NCBI RefSeq assembly: GCF_030580675.1 | Contig: NZ_JAUQUB010000001.1 | Span: 1-64,000 of the forward strand | DNA from: Antiquaquibacter soli | GTDB taxonomy: Bacteria; Actinomycetota; Actinomycetes; Actinomycetales; Microbacteriaceae | Direction: 5' to 3' | DNA: 64,000 nucleotides | In this document: piece after piece, positions 17,222 to 26,358 of the stretch | How positions within the stretch are numbered: the first letter of the stretch is position 1 | How the letters are laid out: each line of letters begins with the position of its first letter | Program-made: the position numbers and the translations under genes | Notes under the pieces: generated by a model | Seen by the model: the letters and a program-made list of their open reading frames with translations, nothing else | What the model was told of the DNA's origin: nothing | Databases searched by the model: none

Positions 17222-18076
17222 ATGACCATGACCGATCCCGCGACGACGGCCACGAGCCGCATCCCGCAGCCCAAGACCGTGCTCATGTGCCGACCCGAGC
17301 ACTTCACGGTCAGCTACCGCATCAACCCGTGGATGCACCCCGAGGACCCGACGAGCACCGCCACCGCCGTCGCGCAGTGGGAGGTGCTGTACCGCACCTA
17401 CCTCGACCTCGGATTCGACGTGCACCTCATCGAGCCGATCGCGGGACTTCCCGACATGGTCTACGCCGCGAACGGGGGCTTCGTCCTCGACGGCATCGCG
17501 TACGGCGCGAGTTTCACCTACCCGCAGCGCCAGCCGGAGGGCCCCGCCTACATGGACTGGTTCCGCGAGCAGGGCTTCGACGTCCGTGCCCCCGAGGAGG
17601 TCAACGAGGGAGAAGGCGACTTCCTCCGAGTTGGCGACGTCATCCTCGCGGGCACGGGCTTCCGCACCGACTCGGGCAGCCACGACGAGCTCGCGCGAAT
17701 CTTCGGCCGCGAGGTGGTGTCGCTGCAGCTCATCAACCCGAGCTTCTACCACCTCGACACCGCCATCGCCGTGCTCTCCGACGGCACAGGACCCGAGCCG
17801 GCGAACATCGCCTACCTGCCGAGCGCGTTCGACGAGGCATCCCTCGAGGAGATCCGCACCCGCTTCCCCGACGCGGTCGTCGTCACCGAGGAGGATGCCG
17901 CGGTGCTCGGCCTCAACTCGTTCTCCGACGGCTACAACGTCGTCATCGCCTCGCGCGCGAAGGACTTCGAGCGCCAGTTGCGCGAGCGCGGCTACAACCC
18001 CATCGGGGTGGACCTGTCGGAGCTGCTGCTCGGGGGAGGAGGCGTCAAGTGCTGCACTCTGGAACTTCGCCGCTGA
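17222..18076 (+). CDS. ddaH: Dimethylargininase / arginine dihydrolase family guanidine hydrolase
   Basis: This 284-residue protein of the amidinotransferase/DDAH fold has the catalytic Cys277 in G-G-G-G-V-K-C-C-T, a His in F-Y-H-L-D-T (residue 177) and acidic residues in E-G-E-G-D-F-L. Automatic annotation would call it dimethylargininase. However, Asn35 in R-I-N-P-W-M and Asn84 in V-Y-A-A-N-G-G resemble the asparagine positions linked to arginine dihydrolase activity (arginine to ornithine, CO2 and ammonia). The overlapping rocD gene uses ornithine, which favours the dihydrolase reading. The ATG at 17222 was chosen because the fold begins right after it. Confidence 0.85.
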   Translation: MTMTDPATTATSRIPQPKTVLMCRPEHFTVSYRINPWMHPEDPTSTATAVAQWEVLYRTYLDLGFDVHLIEPIAGLPDMVYAANGGFVLDGIAYGASFTYPQRQPEGPAYMDWFREQGFDVRAPEEVNEGEGDFLRVGDVILAGTGFRTDSGSHDELARIFGREVVSLQLINPSFYHLDTAIAVLSDGTGPEPANIAYLPSAFDEASLEEIRTRFPDAVVVTEEDAAVLGLNSFSDGYNVVIASRAKDFERQLRERGYNPIGVDLSELLLGGGGVKCCTLELRR

Positions 18077-19281
18077 GCGCCGACCTCATCGAGGCCGAAG
18101 AGGCCCACCTCACGCACAACTACCACCCGCTGCCGGTCGTCGTCGCCTCCGGCGAGGGGGCGTGGGTGACGGATGTCTCGGGCCGGCGCTACCTCGACTG
18201 CCTCGCGGCGTACTCCGCGGTGAACTTCGGGCACGGGCATCCCGCGCTCGTCGCCGCGGCGCGCGAGCAGCTCGACCGCATCACGCTCACGAGCCGCGCG
18301 TTCCACAACGACCGCCTCGGGCCCTTCGCGGAGGCTCTCGCGCGTCTCGCCCGCAAAGACATGGTGCTGCCCATGAACACGGGCGCCGAGGCCGTGGAGT
18401 CGGCCGTGAAGGTCGCCCGCGCGTGGGGCTACCGCGTCAAGGGCGTACCGGCCGATCGCGCGACGATCATCGTGATGGACGGCAACTTCCACGGCCGCAC
18501 GACGACGATCATCAGCTTCTCGACCGACGAGCAGGCGCGCGCCGACTTCGGGCCGTTCACCCCCGGCTTCGTGGTCGTGCCGTACGGGGATGCCGCGGCT
18601 CTCGACCTCGCGATCGACGAGAACACCGTCGCCGTGCTCCTCGAGCCGATCCAGGGCGAGGCCGGGATCGTGGTGCCCCCGCCGGGCTACCTGGAGGCGG
18701 TGCGCGAGATCACCTCGCGCCACGGCGTGCTCATGATCGCCGACGAGATCCAGTCCGGGCTCGGGCGCACCGGGTCGACGTTCGCGTGCGACCGGTCGGG
18801 CGTCGTGCCCGACCTCTACCTGCTCGGCAAGGCGCTCGGCGGGGGAATCGTTCCCGTGTCGGCGGTCGTCGGCAACGCCGATGTGCTCGGGGTGCTGCGT
18901 CCCGGCGAGCACGGCTCGACGTTCGGCGGCAATCCGCTCGCGGCGGCGGTCGGACTCGCGGTCGTCGAGCTGCTCGAGTCGGGCGCCATGCAGGAGCGGG
19001 CGAGCATCCTGGGCGACCGGCTGATGGGCGGACTGCGCTCCCTCCTCGGGCGCGGCGTCACGGAGGTGCGCGGCATGGGGCTGTGGGCGGGAGTCGACAT
19101 CGACCCGTCGCTCGCGACCGGCCGCGAGGTGTGCGAGCTGCTCATGGAGCGCGGCGTGCTCGTCAAGGACACGCACGGCTCGACCATCCGCTTCGCCCCG
19201 CCGATCGTGGTGGAGCCCGAGGACCTCGACTTCGCCGTCGAGCAGCTCGAGGCGGTGCTCGAGGAGCTGGCTGCTCGCTAG
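18049..19281 (+). CDS. rocD: Ornithine aminotransferase
   Basis: The 410-residue class III PLP aminotransferase converts ornithine and 2-oxoglutarate to glutamate semialdehyde and glutamate. [17 protein letters not shown] and the PLP lysine K261 in L-L-G-K-A-L-G-G-G are characteristic. The GTG at 18049 lies inside the end of ddaH (28-base overlap) and follows a strong GGGGGAGGAGG, so the genes are translationally coupled. Its product cyclises to P5C, the substrate of the PutA ALDH domain. Confidence 0.94.
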   Translation: MLHSGTSPLSADLIEAEEAHLTHNYHPLPVVVASGEGAWVTDVSGRRYLDCLAAYSAVNFGHGHPALVAAAREQLDRITLTSRAFHNDRLGPFAEALARLARKDMVLPMNTGAEAVESAVKVARAWGYRVKGVPADRATIIVMDGNFHGRTTTIISFSTDEQARADFGPFTPGFVVVPYGDAAALDLAIDENTVAVLLEPIQGEAGIVVPPPGYLEAVREITSRHGVLMIADEIQSGLGRTGSTFACDRSGVVPDLYLLGKALGGGIVPVSAVVGNADVLGVLRPGEHGSTFGGNPLAAAVGLAVVELLESGAMQERASILGDRLMGGLRSLLGRGVTEVRGMGLWAGVDIDPSLATGREVCELLMERGVLVKDTHGSTIRFAPPIVVEPEDLDFAVEQLEAVLEELAAR

Positions 19282-19389
19282 ACCCAGTTCGCTGCGAACG
19301 CCGGAACCCGAGCCGTCGTTCGCGGCGGGCTGCTGCGCGCGTGCGCGGGGTGCCGCTGAGCGCGGCCTCCGGATGCCGCATCCCCCCCC

Positions 19390-19454
19390 GTTTCTCAGGA
19401 ATATGCGACCACCGGGTGGATAGTGCAACCGGCGCCCGGATATTCCTGAGAAAC
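19390..19454. repeat. Two-tier inverted repeat between rocD and terC
   Basis: The arms GTTTCTCAGGAATAT (19390-19404) and ATATTCCTGAGAAAC (19440-19454) are perfect 15-base complements. The 35-base spacer holds a second pair, CCGGGTG and CGCCCGG, with one T-G wobble. It lies between two converging genes (gap 19282-19470). A terminator or a palindromic repeat element are both possible. Confidence 0.7.
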
Positions 19455-19470
19455 AGGGTGGAGTGGGCTG

Positions 19471-20376
19471 CTACCCGAGGCCGGCGGGCTCCTGGTGGTC
19501 GTCGTCGGGCGAGACGGCGCCCGAGACGGGCTTGCGCGAGAGCGAGACGGCACCCGCATCCGGGTTGTGGGACGTCGCCGCCGCGACGGCCGGCCGGTCA
19601 TCCGCCTTCGTGTAGGCGTGGCGGAGGTGCACAGGCTCGATCGCCGCACCCTGCCGCTTCTCGATGCGCCGCTTGTACGCGAGGTTGAGCGCCTCGACGA
19701 CGATCGCGAATGCCATCGGTACGTAGATGAGCGCCTTGTCGATCTTGACGCCGAAGCCGTCCGCGATGAGGAACACGCCGATGAGCACGAGGAAGGCGAG
19801 CGCGAGCATCTTGACGCTCGGGTGCTTGTTGACGAACGCGAAGATGAACTTCGCGGAGAACAGCATCACGCCGAACGAGAGTACGACGGCGACGACGATC
19901 ACGAGCAGGCTGTCGATCATCCCGACGGCGGTGATGACCGAGTCGAACGAGAACACGATGTCGATGAGCAGGATCTGGATGATCACGCCGACGAACGTGA
20001 CCGACTTGGCCTTGCCGCCGGAGTGGTCGGATGCCGCCCCCTCGAGCTTCTCGTGGATCTCGTGCACGGCCTTGTAGATGAGGAAGCCACCACCGGCGAT
20101 GAGCACGAGGTCGCGACCGGAGAACCCCATCCCGAAGAGGGTGAAGAGGTCGTCCTTGAGGCTGATGAGCCAGGATGCCGCGAACAGCAGCCCGATGCGC
20201 ATGATCATCGCGAGGGTGAGCCCGAGGTTGCGGGCCTTGGCCTGCTGCTCGACGGGGAGCTTGCTCGCGAGGATCGAGATGAAGATGACGTTGTCGACCC
20301 CGAGGACGATCTCGAGAACGATGAGGGTGAGGAAGGCGACGATGAGATCGGGCGTGATCTCGAGGGCGAGGTCCAT
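19471..20376 (-). CDS. TerC family integral membrane protein
   Basis: This 301-residue protein has about seven hydrophobic segments and the TerC signature L-E-I-V-L-G-V-D-N-V-I-F near residues 20-31, repeated in variant form as I-V-F-S-F-D-S-V-I. Acidic residues within these membrane motifs are thought to bind metal. TerC proteins act in tellurite resistance or manganese export; which applies here is open. The charged C-terminal tail of about 70 residues is not conserved. The ATG at 20376 starts the conserved domain; an upstream extension was rejected. Confidence 0.92.
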   Translation of the reverse strand: MDLALEITPDLIVAFLTLIVLEIVLGVDNVIFISILASKLPVEQQAKARNLGLTLAMIMRIGLLFAASWLISLKDDLFTLFGMGFSGRDLVLIAGGGFLIYKAVHEIHEKLEGAASDHSGGKAKSVTFVGVIIQILLIDIVFSFDSVITAVGMIDSLLVIVVAVVLSFGVMLFSAKFIFAFVNKHPSVKMLALAFLVLIGVFLIADGFGVKIDKALIYVPMAFAIVVEALNLAYKRRIEKRQGAAIEPVHLRHAYTKADDRPAVAAATSHNPDAGAVSLSRKPVSGAVSPDDDHQEPAGLG

Positions 20377-20434
20377 GCTCCCAGGGTAGGGGGAGCCCGC
20401 CTGGGAAGGTGATGCGAGTTCGCGCCGGAATGTG

Positions 20435-20440
20435 TACGCT
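20435..20440 (+). promoter_or_regulatory. -10 element of a leaderless promoter (DUF899 gene)
   Basis: TACGCT lies six bases before the ATG at 20447, with no Shine-Dalgarno between, as expected for leaderless transcription. Confidence 0.45.
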
Positions 20441-20446
20441 GTGAAC

Positions 20447-21196
20447 ATGGATGCGCCTGCCCCCGCCCCGACTGCCACCCCCGTTGCCATCCCCGCCATC
20501 GTCGATCGCGAGTCGTGGCTGCGCGAGCGGAACGAGCTGCTCGTGCGGGAGAAAGCCCACACCCGCGAGGGCGACGCGATCGCGGCCGCCCGACGCCGGT
20601 TGCCCATGGTCGAGGTTCCTGACGTCGAGGTCGTCGGCGCCGACGGGCCCGTGCGCTTCAGCTCCCTCTTCGGCGAGCACGACGAGCTCGTCGTCTACCG
20701 CCATATGTGGCAGGACGGCCAGCCGTTCGAGGGTCAGTGCGAGGGCTGCACGATGAGCGTCTGGGACTTCCGCAACTCGATCTACCTCGCCGAGCGCGGG
20801 GTCGCGTTCGCGGTGCTCTCGAGGGGGGCGTGGGAGGAGCTCGAGCCGTTCCGCGAGTTCATGGGGTACGAGCATCCCTGGTACTCCACCGCGGGCGTCG
20901 ACGACGTCGGGGTCGCGGGGGACATGGGCGGCGAGATCGCGAGCTACCTGCGCGTCGGCGACAAGATCTACCTCACCTACGAGACGACCGATCGGGGCAA
21001 CGAGGTGCTGCTGGTGTCCCTCAAGCTTCTGGACATGACGGTGTACGGCCGCAAGGAGGTCTGGGAGGACTCACCGGAGGGATGGCCGCAGGGCGAGTTG
21101 TGCGCGTTCTGGCGCCGGGACGGACGCCCGACCGCCCAGTGGACGCGGCCCGGAGTCGGCGCGGTCGCCGAAGGCGACCACGAGCACCACCACTAG
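20447..21196 (+). CDS. DUF899 family thioredoxin-like protein
   Basis: The 249-residue protein has an N-terminal R-E-S-W-L-R-E-R-N-E-L-L-V-R-E-K-A-H-T-R segment typical of DUF899. A thioredoxin-like core follows, with C-E-G-C-T-M-S-V-W-D-F in the CxxC position. The tail is rich in His (D-H-E-H-H-H) and may bind metal. Function is unknown beyond the fold. A GTG 15 bases upstream is an alternative start, but the -10 spacing favours the ATG. Its TAG stop shares CTAG with the stop of the opposing GNAT gene. Confidence 0.87.
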   Translation: MDAPAPAPTATPVAIPAIVDRESWLRERNELLVREKAHTREGDAIAAARRRLPMVEVPDVEVVGADGPVRFSSLFGEHDELVVYRHMWQDGQPFEGQCEGCTMSVWDFRNSIYLAERGVAFAVLSRGAWEELEPFREFMGYEHPWYSTAGVDDVGVAGDMGGEIASYLRVGDKIYLTYETTDRGNEVLLVSLKLLDMTVYGRKEVWEDSPEGWPQGELCAFWRRDGRPTAQWTRPGVGAVAEGDHEHHH

Positions 21197-21762
21197 CTCA
21201 GCGGCAGCCGCATCACGACCCGCGGGAAGCCGTTGAGCACGGACGTCGTGTCGGCGGCTTTCACGAACCCCGCCTTCTCGAAGAGCGCGCGGGTGCCGAC
21301 GTACGCCATCGTGAGGTCGACCTTCGCGCCCGCGTTGTCGACCGGGTAGCCCTCGATGGCGGGGGCGCCGTGTGCCCGGGCGAACTCGACCGCCCCCGCG
21401 AGGAGCGCGTGCGAGATGCCCTGACCGCGGTGGCCGGGCCGCACTCGGATGCACCACACCGACCAGACGGCCGAGTCATCCACGTGGGGAATCGTGCGGT
21501 TCGTCGCGAACGACGTGTCGGCCCTCGGATGCACGGCCGCCCAGCCCACGACATCGTCGCCGTCGTACGCGAGCACGCCGGGCGGCCCCTCGGCGAGGAG
21601 CTCGCGCACCTTCTCACCGCGCTCCTGCCGGTGCAGGGACAGGTTCACCTTGGAGGGCACGCGGTAGCTCAGGCACCAGCAGACGTTCGAATCGGGGTTC
21701 TTCGGCCCGACCATCGTGGCGATGTCGTCGAAAGAGGTCGCGGGCCGCACGTCGATCGCCAT
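21193..21762 (-). CDS. GNAT family N-acetyltransferase
   Basis: This 189-residue protein has the acetyl-CoA pyrophosphate loop V-R-P-G-H-R-G-Q-G-I-S (motif A) and a following helix. The early C-W-C-L-S-Y-R segment is characteristic of one GNAT subgroup. The substrate cannot be inferred. It overlaps the DUF899 gene tail to tail by four bases. Confidence 0.88.
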   Translation of the reverse strand: MAIDVRPATSFDDIATMVGPKNPDSNVCWCLSYRVPSKVNLSLHRQERGEKVRELLAEGPPGVLAYDGDDVVGWAAVHPRADTSFATNRTIPHVDDSAVWSVWCIRVRPGHRGQGISHALLAGAVEFARAHGAPAIEGYPVDNAGAKVDLTMAYVGTRALFEKAGFVKAADTTSVLNGFPRVVMRLPLS

Positions 21763-21829
21763 GCGGAGAGTCTGCCGGAGTCGGCCGACACGAGCGAAGC
21801 CTTGACGGGATGCGTGTGCGCCCCTACGT

Positions 21830-21845
21830 TGTAAACCGGTTTACA
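21830..21845. promoter_or_regulatory. LacI-type operator upstream of the GH36 gene
   Basis: TGTAAACCGGTTTACA is a perfect 16-base palindrome with the central CG step typical of LacI/GalR operators. It lies 20 bases before the alpha-galactosidase-like gene. Related sites occur at 24031 and 30177, next to the importer operon and the LacI gene at 29101-30153. Confidence 0.8.
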
Positions 21846-21864
21846 CGAAGGGGTGCGACACGCC

Positions 21865-23943
21865 ATGATCATCGACCACCACGGCTACCGATTCCAGCTC
21901 GACGAGGGCAGCGGTGCCGCGAGGCTGAGCCCGCTCGCCGACGATGCTCCGGTCTGGCAGGGCACGCTCTACCCGGCGCTGCACGTGCAGGATGCCGCGG
22001 GTGCCCGCCGCACGCTGCACGCAAGCGGCACGCCCGACGGCGCCGCCGTGCGCCTCGACTTCGGGGGAGAGGCAACCGGCTCCCTGACGCTGCGCGAGAC
22101 GGACTTCGGCCTCGAGCTCGCCGACCTCGAGCTCGACCTGCGCGGGCTCGCCCTCGTCGACATCCTCCTCGGCGCGAGCTCCCTCACCGACGAGCAGCGC
22201 ACGCGGGTCTCCGACCCGGACTTCCCCGAGTGGCCCGACTTCCGGTCGGGGGCGGTGTGCGTGCCGAGCGCGAGGCCGGCGCCGCCGGCGAGCATCCTGC
22301 GGCGCTGGGACCTCGGGCAGGCGACCGTGCCGCTCGGGCTCTTCGGCCCCGCGCTCGGGAGCCCCTACGGCGCGGCGTTCCCGCGGCCGGTGTACGCGGC
22401 GGCGTTCGGCGACGACCGCGGCTGGCTCCTGGCCGGAGCGGGAGAGGTGCCGGATGCGGCGCTCACCCTCGAGATGCGGGGCACCTCGGGCGCCCTGCGC
22501 TGGCGCTACCGCGAGGACCTCTGGGCGCCGCCGGCCGGCCCGCGCCGCTGGCCGAGTTTCGCGCGCGTCTCGTGGGGGCGGACCGCGGTCGCGGCGTTCG
22601 ATTCGTACTTCCGGTCGTTCGAGCGCGGGCGCCCCGATGCGTCCTCCGCCGCTGCCGCCTCCGCGTGGAACTCGTGGGGCGACTTCCGCCGCGGCGACTT
22701 CGACGTGCCCGCGGCCGTCGCGGCGGCGGTGGGGCTCGAGGCGGAGGGCTACGTGCTCGACGACGGGTGGGAGTCGAGCGAGTCATCCGGCCTTCCGCGC
22801 ACGGACCGCTTCCCGGACCTGGTGGCGACCGCCGAGTCGGTGCGCGCCGCCGGCCTCGAGGTGGGCTTCTGGCAGTCGGTGGGCTGGATCGTCGACCTCG
22901 AGGAGGCGGGGCTCGGCCCCGACGACCTCATCCCCGGCGTCGATGGCACCCCGCGGACCGCGAACTGGGGCATGGACCCCCGGGATGCCGCGCACTGGGC
23001 GCTCGACCCGAGCTCGCCGCGCACGCGCGCGTTCCTCGAGCAGCGCATGCGGCGGATCATCCGGGAGTACCGCCCGGCCGTCATCAAGCTCGACTTCGGC
23101 TACGGGCTCCCCGGACCGGACACGGGGGCGCCCCGCGACCCGGCGTACCGCGGCGATCGGCTCGGCGACTCCCTGTACCGAATCCTCGCGGACGCGGCTC
23201 GGGACGAGGACCCGGGCGTGATGATCCAGCTGTACGGCATCCACCCTCTGCACGCGCAGATCGCCGACCTCGTCGCGCTCGACGACATGGGCGACCACGG
23301 CGACCACGCGGAGGCGGAGGGCCACCGGCACTGGAGCGTGTGGGCGGCGCTGCTCGGCGCGCACGGGGTCGTGGTGAACGGCTCGAGCGGCTACTTCTGG
23401 GACCAGGACGGCGAGGTCGTGCTCGACACGGCCGTGCTCGGCTCGCCGGGCGCGGTGCTCCCGCTCTTCGACGAGCGGCAGCGCCCGACGGCGCGGCAGC
23501 TCGCCCGCCGTCGCGCCATCAACCGTTGGCACCGCACGACTTCGCGGTGGGATCCGCTGTGGCTCGATTCCGAGCTCGGCCGCATCGACGTGCAGCCGCG
23601 CGTGGTGAGCTGGGGCCGCGTGGAACGCGGCGGAGTGCTCGCGGCCCTGTGCCTGCGCGCCGAGTCGGCGGGGCGGCTGGATGACCCGGCCGTCGCATCC
23701 CTCGCCCACTCGGGCGATTGGGCGCTCGTGTCCCTCGACGGCGCAGGGGTCTTCGACGGGCCGACCGCGGTCATCCCGATCACCTCCGGCGTGCTCGAGC
23801 TGCCCCGCGGGGTCGAGGCGGTCGAGCGCTGGGCGGACGGCGCCGCCACCCCGGTCGAACCGGACTTCGTCGAGGGCCGTCTCGTCCTCCGGGCGACGGA
23901 GGCCGACCTCGACGCGGGACTCGAGGGCTGGGTTCTCAAGTGA
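21865..23943 (+). CDS. GH36-type alpha-galactosidase-like glycoside hydrolase
   Basis: The 692-residue protein has an N-terminal beta-sandwich and a central barrel with Y-V-L-D-D-G-W (residues 296-302) and V-I-K-L-D-F-G-Y-G. Asp410 in the second motif is the expected nucleophile. The acid/base is probably one of the Asp residues in V-A-L-D-D-M-G-D (473-474). No signal peptide is seen, so it likely acts on imported alpha-galactosides. It shares operators with the GH5-like importer operon just downstream, which would fit galactomannan-type oligosaccharides. The ATG at 21865 is used; a GTG four codons upstream is possible. Confidence 0.87.
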   Translation: MIIDHHGYRFQLDEGSGAARLSPLADDAPVWQGTLYPALHVQDAAGARRTLHASGTPDGAAVRLDFGGEATGSLTLRETDFGLELADLELDLRGLALVDILLGASSLTDEQRTRVSDPDFPEWPDFRSGAVCVPSARPAPPASILRRWDLGQATVPLGLFGPALGSPYGAAFPRPVYAAAFGDDRGWLLAGAGEVPDAALTLEMRGTSGALRWRYREDLWAPPAGPRRWPSFARVSWGRTAVAAFDSYFRSFERGRPDASSAAAASAWNSWGDFRRGDFDVPAAVAAAVGLEAEGYVLDDGWESSESSGLPRTDRFPDLVATAESVRAAGLEVGFWQSVGWIVDLEEAGLGPDDLIPGVDGTPRTANWGMDPRDAAHWALDPSSPRTRAFLEQRMRRIIREYRPAVIKLDFGYGLPGPDTGAPRDPAYRGDRLGDSLYRILADAARDEDPGVMIQLYGIHPLHAQIADLVALDDMGDHGDHAEAEGHRHWSVWAALLGAHGVVVNGSSGYFWDQDGEVVLDTAVLGSPGAVLPLFDERQRPTARQLARRRAINRWHRTTSRWDPLWLDSELGRIDVQPRVVSWGRVERGGVLAALCLRAESAGRLDDPAVASLAHSGDWALVSLDGAGVFDGPTAVIPITSGVLELPRGVEAVERWADGAATPVEPDFVEGRLVLRATEADLDAGLEGWVLK

Positions 23944-23971
23944 ATCGGTTTACTTACGTCATCGGCCTTAT

Positions 23972-23989
23972 CGCCCGCAGTTTCGGGCG
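23972..23989 (+). terminator. Hairpin after the GH36 gene
   Basis: CGCCCG, a CAGTTT loop and CGGGCG form a short GC stem 28 bases after the GH36 stop, just upstream of the next operon's -35 element. No clear U-run follows. Confidence 0.4.
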
Positions 23990-23994
23990 CAGTA

Positions 23995-24040
23995 TTGACA
24001 CTCGTCGAGCGCCAAACGTAGTATCCACTCAACCGGTTTA
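23995..24040 (+). promoter_or_regulatory. Strong promoter with LacI operator for the second importer operon
   Basis: TTGACA (23995-24000) and TAGTAT (24019-24024), 18 bases apart, form a near-consensus promoter. AACCGGTTTA at 24031-24040 covers the expected transcription start and matches the operator at 21830. A weaker copy, AATCGGTTTAC (23943-23953), about 90 bases upstream could allow looping. Confidence 0.7.
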
Positions 24041-24136
24041 CTAGAATCGGAGCCGCGAGCCCGAGAACGGCGAATCATCCGGCTCGCACGATAGGTCCTC
24101 ACCCGCATACCGCACCCCCTCAACAATGGAGCTGAG

Positions 24137-25417
24137 ATGAACACTCGAACGAGACGACCCGCTCTCGTCCTCGCCGCGGCGTCGACCGCCGCGGCCCTCG
24201 CCCTCGCCGGCTGCACCGCCGGCGGCGGTTCCGACGCCGACTCGATCACGATCCTCACGGCCGCCTCCCCGGGCACCCCCGGTGGCGATCTCTTCCAGTC
24301 CGTCATCGACGACTTCACGGAGGAGTCCGGCATCACCGTCAACGTCGAGTTCGGCGGCGAGGAAGTGCCGCTCGTCTTCGAGACCTCGGTCGCCGCGAAC
24401 AAGCAGGCCGACCTCGTCAACATCAACCCCGTCGCGAACCCGCTCAGCTGGATCGACAACGGCATCGTCGTCCCCGTCGACGAGTACCTCGACGAGTGGG
24501 GGCTCACCGACCGCCTCCTGCCCGCCGCGCTCGCCGAGTGGACGCGCGACTCCGACGGACAGGTCCAGGGCTTCCCCTTCGAGGGCTACCAGTGGCCCGT
24601 GTGGTTCAACACCGCGCTCTTCGAGCAGGCGGGAGTCGACATCCCGACCACGACGGACGAGCTCATCGACGCTGCTGCGGCCCTGCGGGCGGCGGGCATC
24701 CAGCCCTTCGCGATCGGCGGCAACGACTGGAGCGGCCAGAAGCTGCTGCTGCAGATCGCCCAGTCGTACCTCACCCCGGAGGAGGCCAAGGAGGTCTTCA
24801 CGAACGGCGGCTGGTGCTCGACCCCGGCGGCCCTCAAGGGCCTCGAGCTGTTCGTCGAGCTGCGTGACGCGGGAGTCTTCATCGACGACGCCGGCGGGCT
24901 CGAGGCATCCAGCATGTCCGCCGCCTTCTACACGGGCCAGGCGGCCATGATGAGCGCCGGCTCGTGGGAGATGGCCAACGTCGAGGAGTCGCTCGCCCCG
25001 AACGTGCTGTTCGGCGGGTTCCCGGTGCCGGCCGACGGCGAGTACGACCTCCCGACCGCCTACCAGGGCACTGCGAACGGGTACTGGATCTCCACGAAGG
25101 GCGTCGAGAAGATCGACCTCATCCGCCAGTTCATCGAGTACCTGTACAGCCCCGAGGTCGCCGCGCGCTACGTGAACGAGGCGCAGGTCATCACGGCCCT
25201 GGAGACCGACCCGGCGCTGCTCGACAGCGACATCAACCCGCTGCTCGCCCAGATCACGAGCGAGCTCCCCGCGACCGTCGAGTACGCCGTCCACCCGGAC
25301 AAGTACATCCCCGGCACGCTCACCGAGCAGTTCATCCGTCAGACCGCCCTCGCCTTCCAGCCGGGCACCACGGCCGACGCGGCCTGCGCCGCGCTCGACT
25401 CCGTCTACGGCGGATGA
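24137..25417 (+). CDS. Sugar ABC transporter solute-binding lipoprotein
   Basis: This 426-residue solute-binding protein has a signal peptide ending in the lipobox L-A-G-C (residues near 26), so it is membrane-anchored outside the cell. S-I-T-I-L-T-A opens the first lobe. Many aromatic residues, for example Y-Q-W-P-V-W-F-N, probably line an oligosaccharide pocket. It heads the LacI-controlled operon with two permeases and a GH5-like glycosidase. The leader of roughly 100 bases carries the operator. Confidence 0.92.
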   Translation: MNTRTRRPALVLAAASTAAALALAGCTAGGGSDADSITILTAASPGTPGGDLFQSVIDDFTEESGITVNVEFGGEEVPLVFETSVAANKQADLVNINPVANPLSWIDNGIVVPVDEYLDEWGLTDRLLPAALAEWTRDSDGQVQGFPFEGYQWPVWFNTALFEQAGVDIPTTTDELIDAAAALRAAGIQPFAIGGNDWSGQKLLLQIAQSYLTPEEAKEVFTNGGWCSTPAALKGLELFVELRDAGVFIDDAGGLEASSMSAAFYTGQAAMMSAGSWEMANVEESLAPNVLFGGFPVPADGEYDLPTAYQGTANGYWISTKGVEKIDLIRQFIEYLYSPEVAARYVNEAQVITALETDPALLDSDINPLLAQITSELPATVEYAVHPDKYIPGTLTEQFIRQTALAFQPGTTADAACAALDSVYGG

Positions 25418-26358
25418 CCTCCCTGCCCACCTCGCCGGCCGTGCTCCCCTCCCCGGGGGCACGGCCCGGCGGCGGGGCGCGCGCCAGGCTCCACAGCCGG
25501 CGCCGCAACGCCGCCGCGCTCTACGCGCTCCCCGCCTTCGCGTGGTTCGTGATCTTCCTCGTCGGTCCGCTCGCGAGCGTGTTCGTGATGAGCATGCAGA
25601 ACGGCACGACGCTCATCGCGAAGTCCGAGTTCGTGGGCTTGCGCAACTTCGAGCGCGTCTTCGCCGACCCGCTGTTCTGGAAGGCCATGAGCAACACGGC
25701 GCTCCAGCTCGTCATCGTCGTGCCGATCATGGTCGTGCTCGGCTTCATGCTCGGCTACTACCTCTTCCTCAAGCCGCCGTTCGCGGGGGCGCTGCGCATC
25801 ATCTTCTTCACCTCGTCGCTGTTGTCCGCGTCGACGAAGGCCATGATCTTCTACTCGCTGCTGTCCCCGAACGGCCTTGTCAACCAGCTGCTGTCGGCGG
25901 TGGGCCTGGATGCTCTGACCACGAGCTGGCTCGCCAACAGCGCCACCGCCCTCCCCGTCATCATGATCGTCGACCTCTGGGCGGGCATCGGGTTCCTCGC
26001 GATCCTGTTCAGCGCCCAGCTCACGAGCGTCTCTGGCGACATCATCGAGGCATCCCGCATCGACGGCTGCGGCCACTGGCGCTCCATGTGGCACGTCGCG
26101 TTCGGCATGGTGCAGGGCTTCGTCGGCGTCATCGCGATGCTGCAGTTCCTGTGGACGCTCTTCCTCTCCGCGACCAACGTGCTGCTGCTCACGAAGGGCG
26201 GGCCGGGCACGAGCTCGCAGACGCTGTCGTTCCTCATCTACACGAAGGCGTTCGAGCAGTCCGACATCGGGTACAGCCAGGCCGTCGGGGTGGTGCTCTT
26301 CGTCACGGGCATCCTCGGCGCCATCCTCATCCGTTCCGTCCTGAGGAGCCGCACATGA
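25414..26358 (+). CDS. Sugar ABC transporter permease (MalF/UgpA type)
   Basis: The 314-residue protein has a basic N-terminus and six hydrophobic helices. The EAA loop is a variant, D-I-I-E-A-S-R-I-D-G-C-G-H-W. Its ATG overlaps the binding-protein stop (ATGA), so the genes are coupled. It forms half of the channel; the ATPase must come from elsewhere. Confidence 0.92.
   Translation: MTSLPTSPAVLPSPGARPGGGARARLHSRRRNAAALYALPAFAWFVIFLVGPLASVFVMSMQNGTTLIAKSEFVGLRNFERVFADPLFWKAMSNTALQLVIVVPIMVVLGFMLGYYLFLKPPFAGALRIIFFTSSLLSASTKAMIFYSLLSPNGLVNQLLSAVGLDALTTSWLANSATALPVIMIVDLWAGIGFLAILFSAQLTSVSGDIIEASRIDGCGHWRSMWHVAFGMVQGFVGVIAMLQFLWTLFLSATNVLLLTKGGPGTSSQTLSFLIYTKAFEQSDIGYSQAVGVVLFVTGILGAILIRSVLRSRT

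Noticed and set aside
20377-20446. Manganese riboswitch expected before terC
   Set aside because: Only about 55 bases separate terC from the divergent gene's promoter and no yybP-ykoY-like structure is visible.
21853-21864. Alternative GTG start for the GH36 gene
   Set aside because: It would sit within the GAAGGGG ribosome-binding region; the ATG at 21865 has better spacing, though the difference is four residues.
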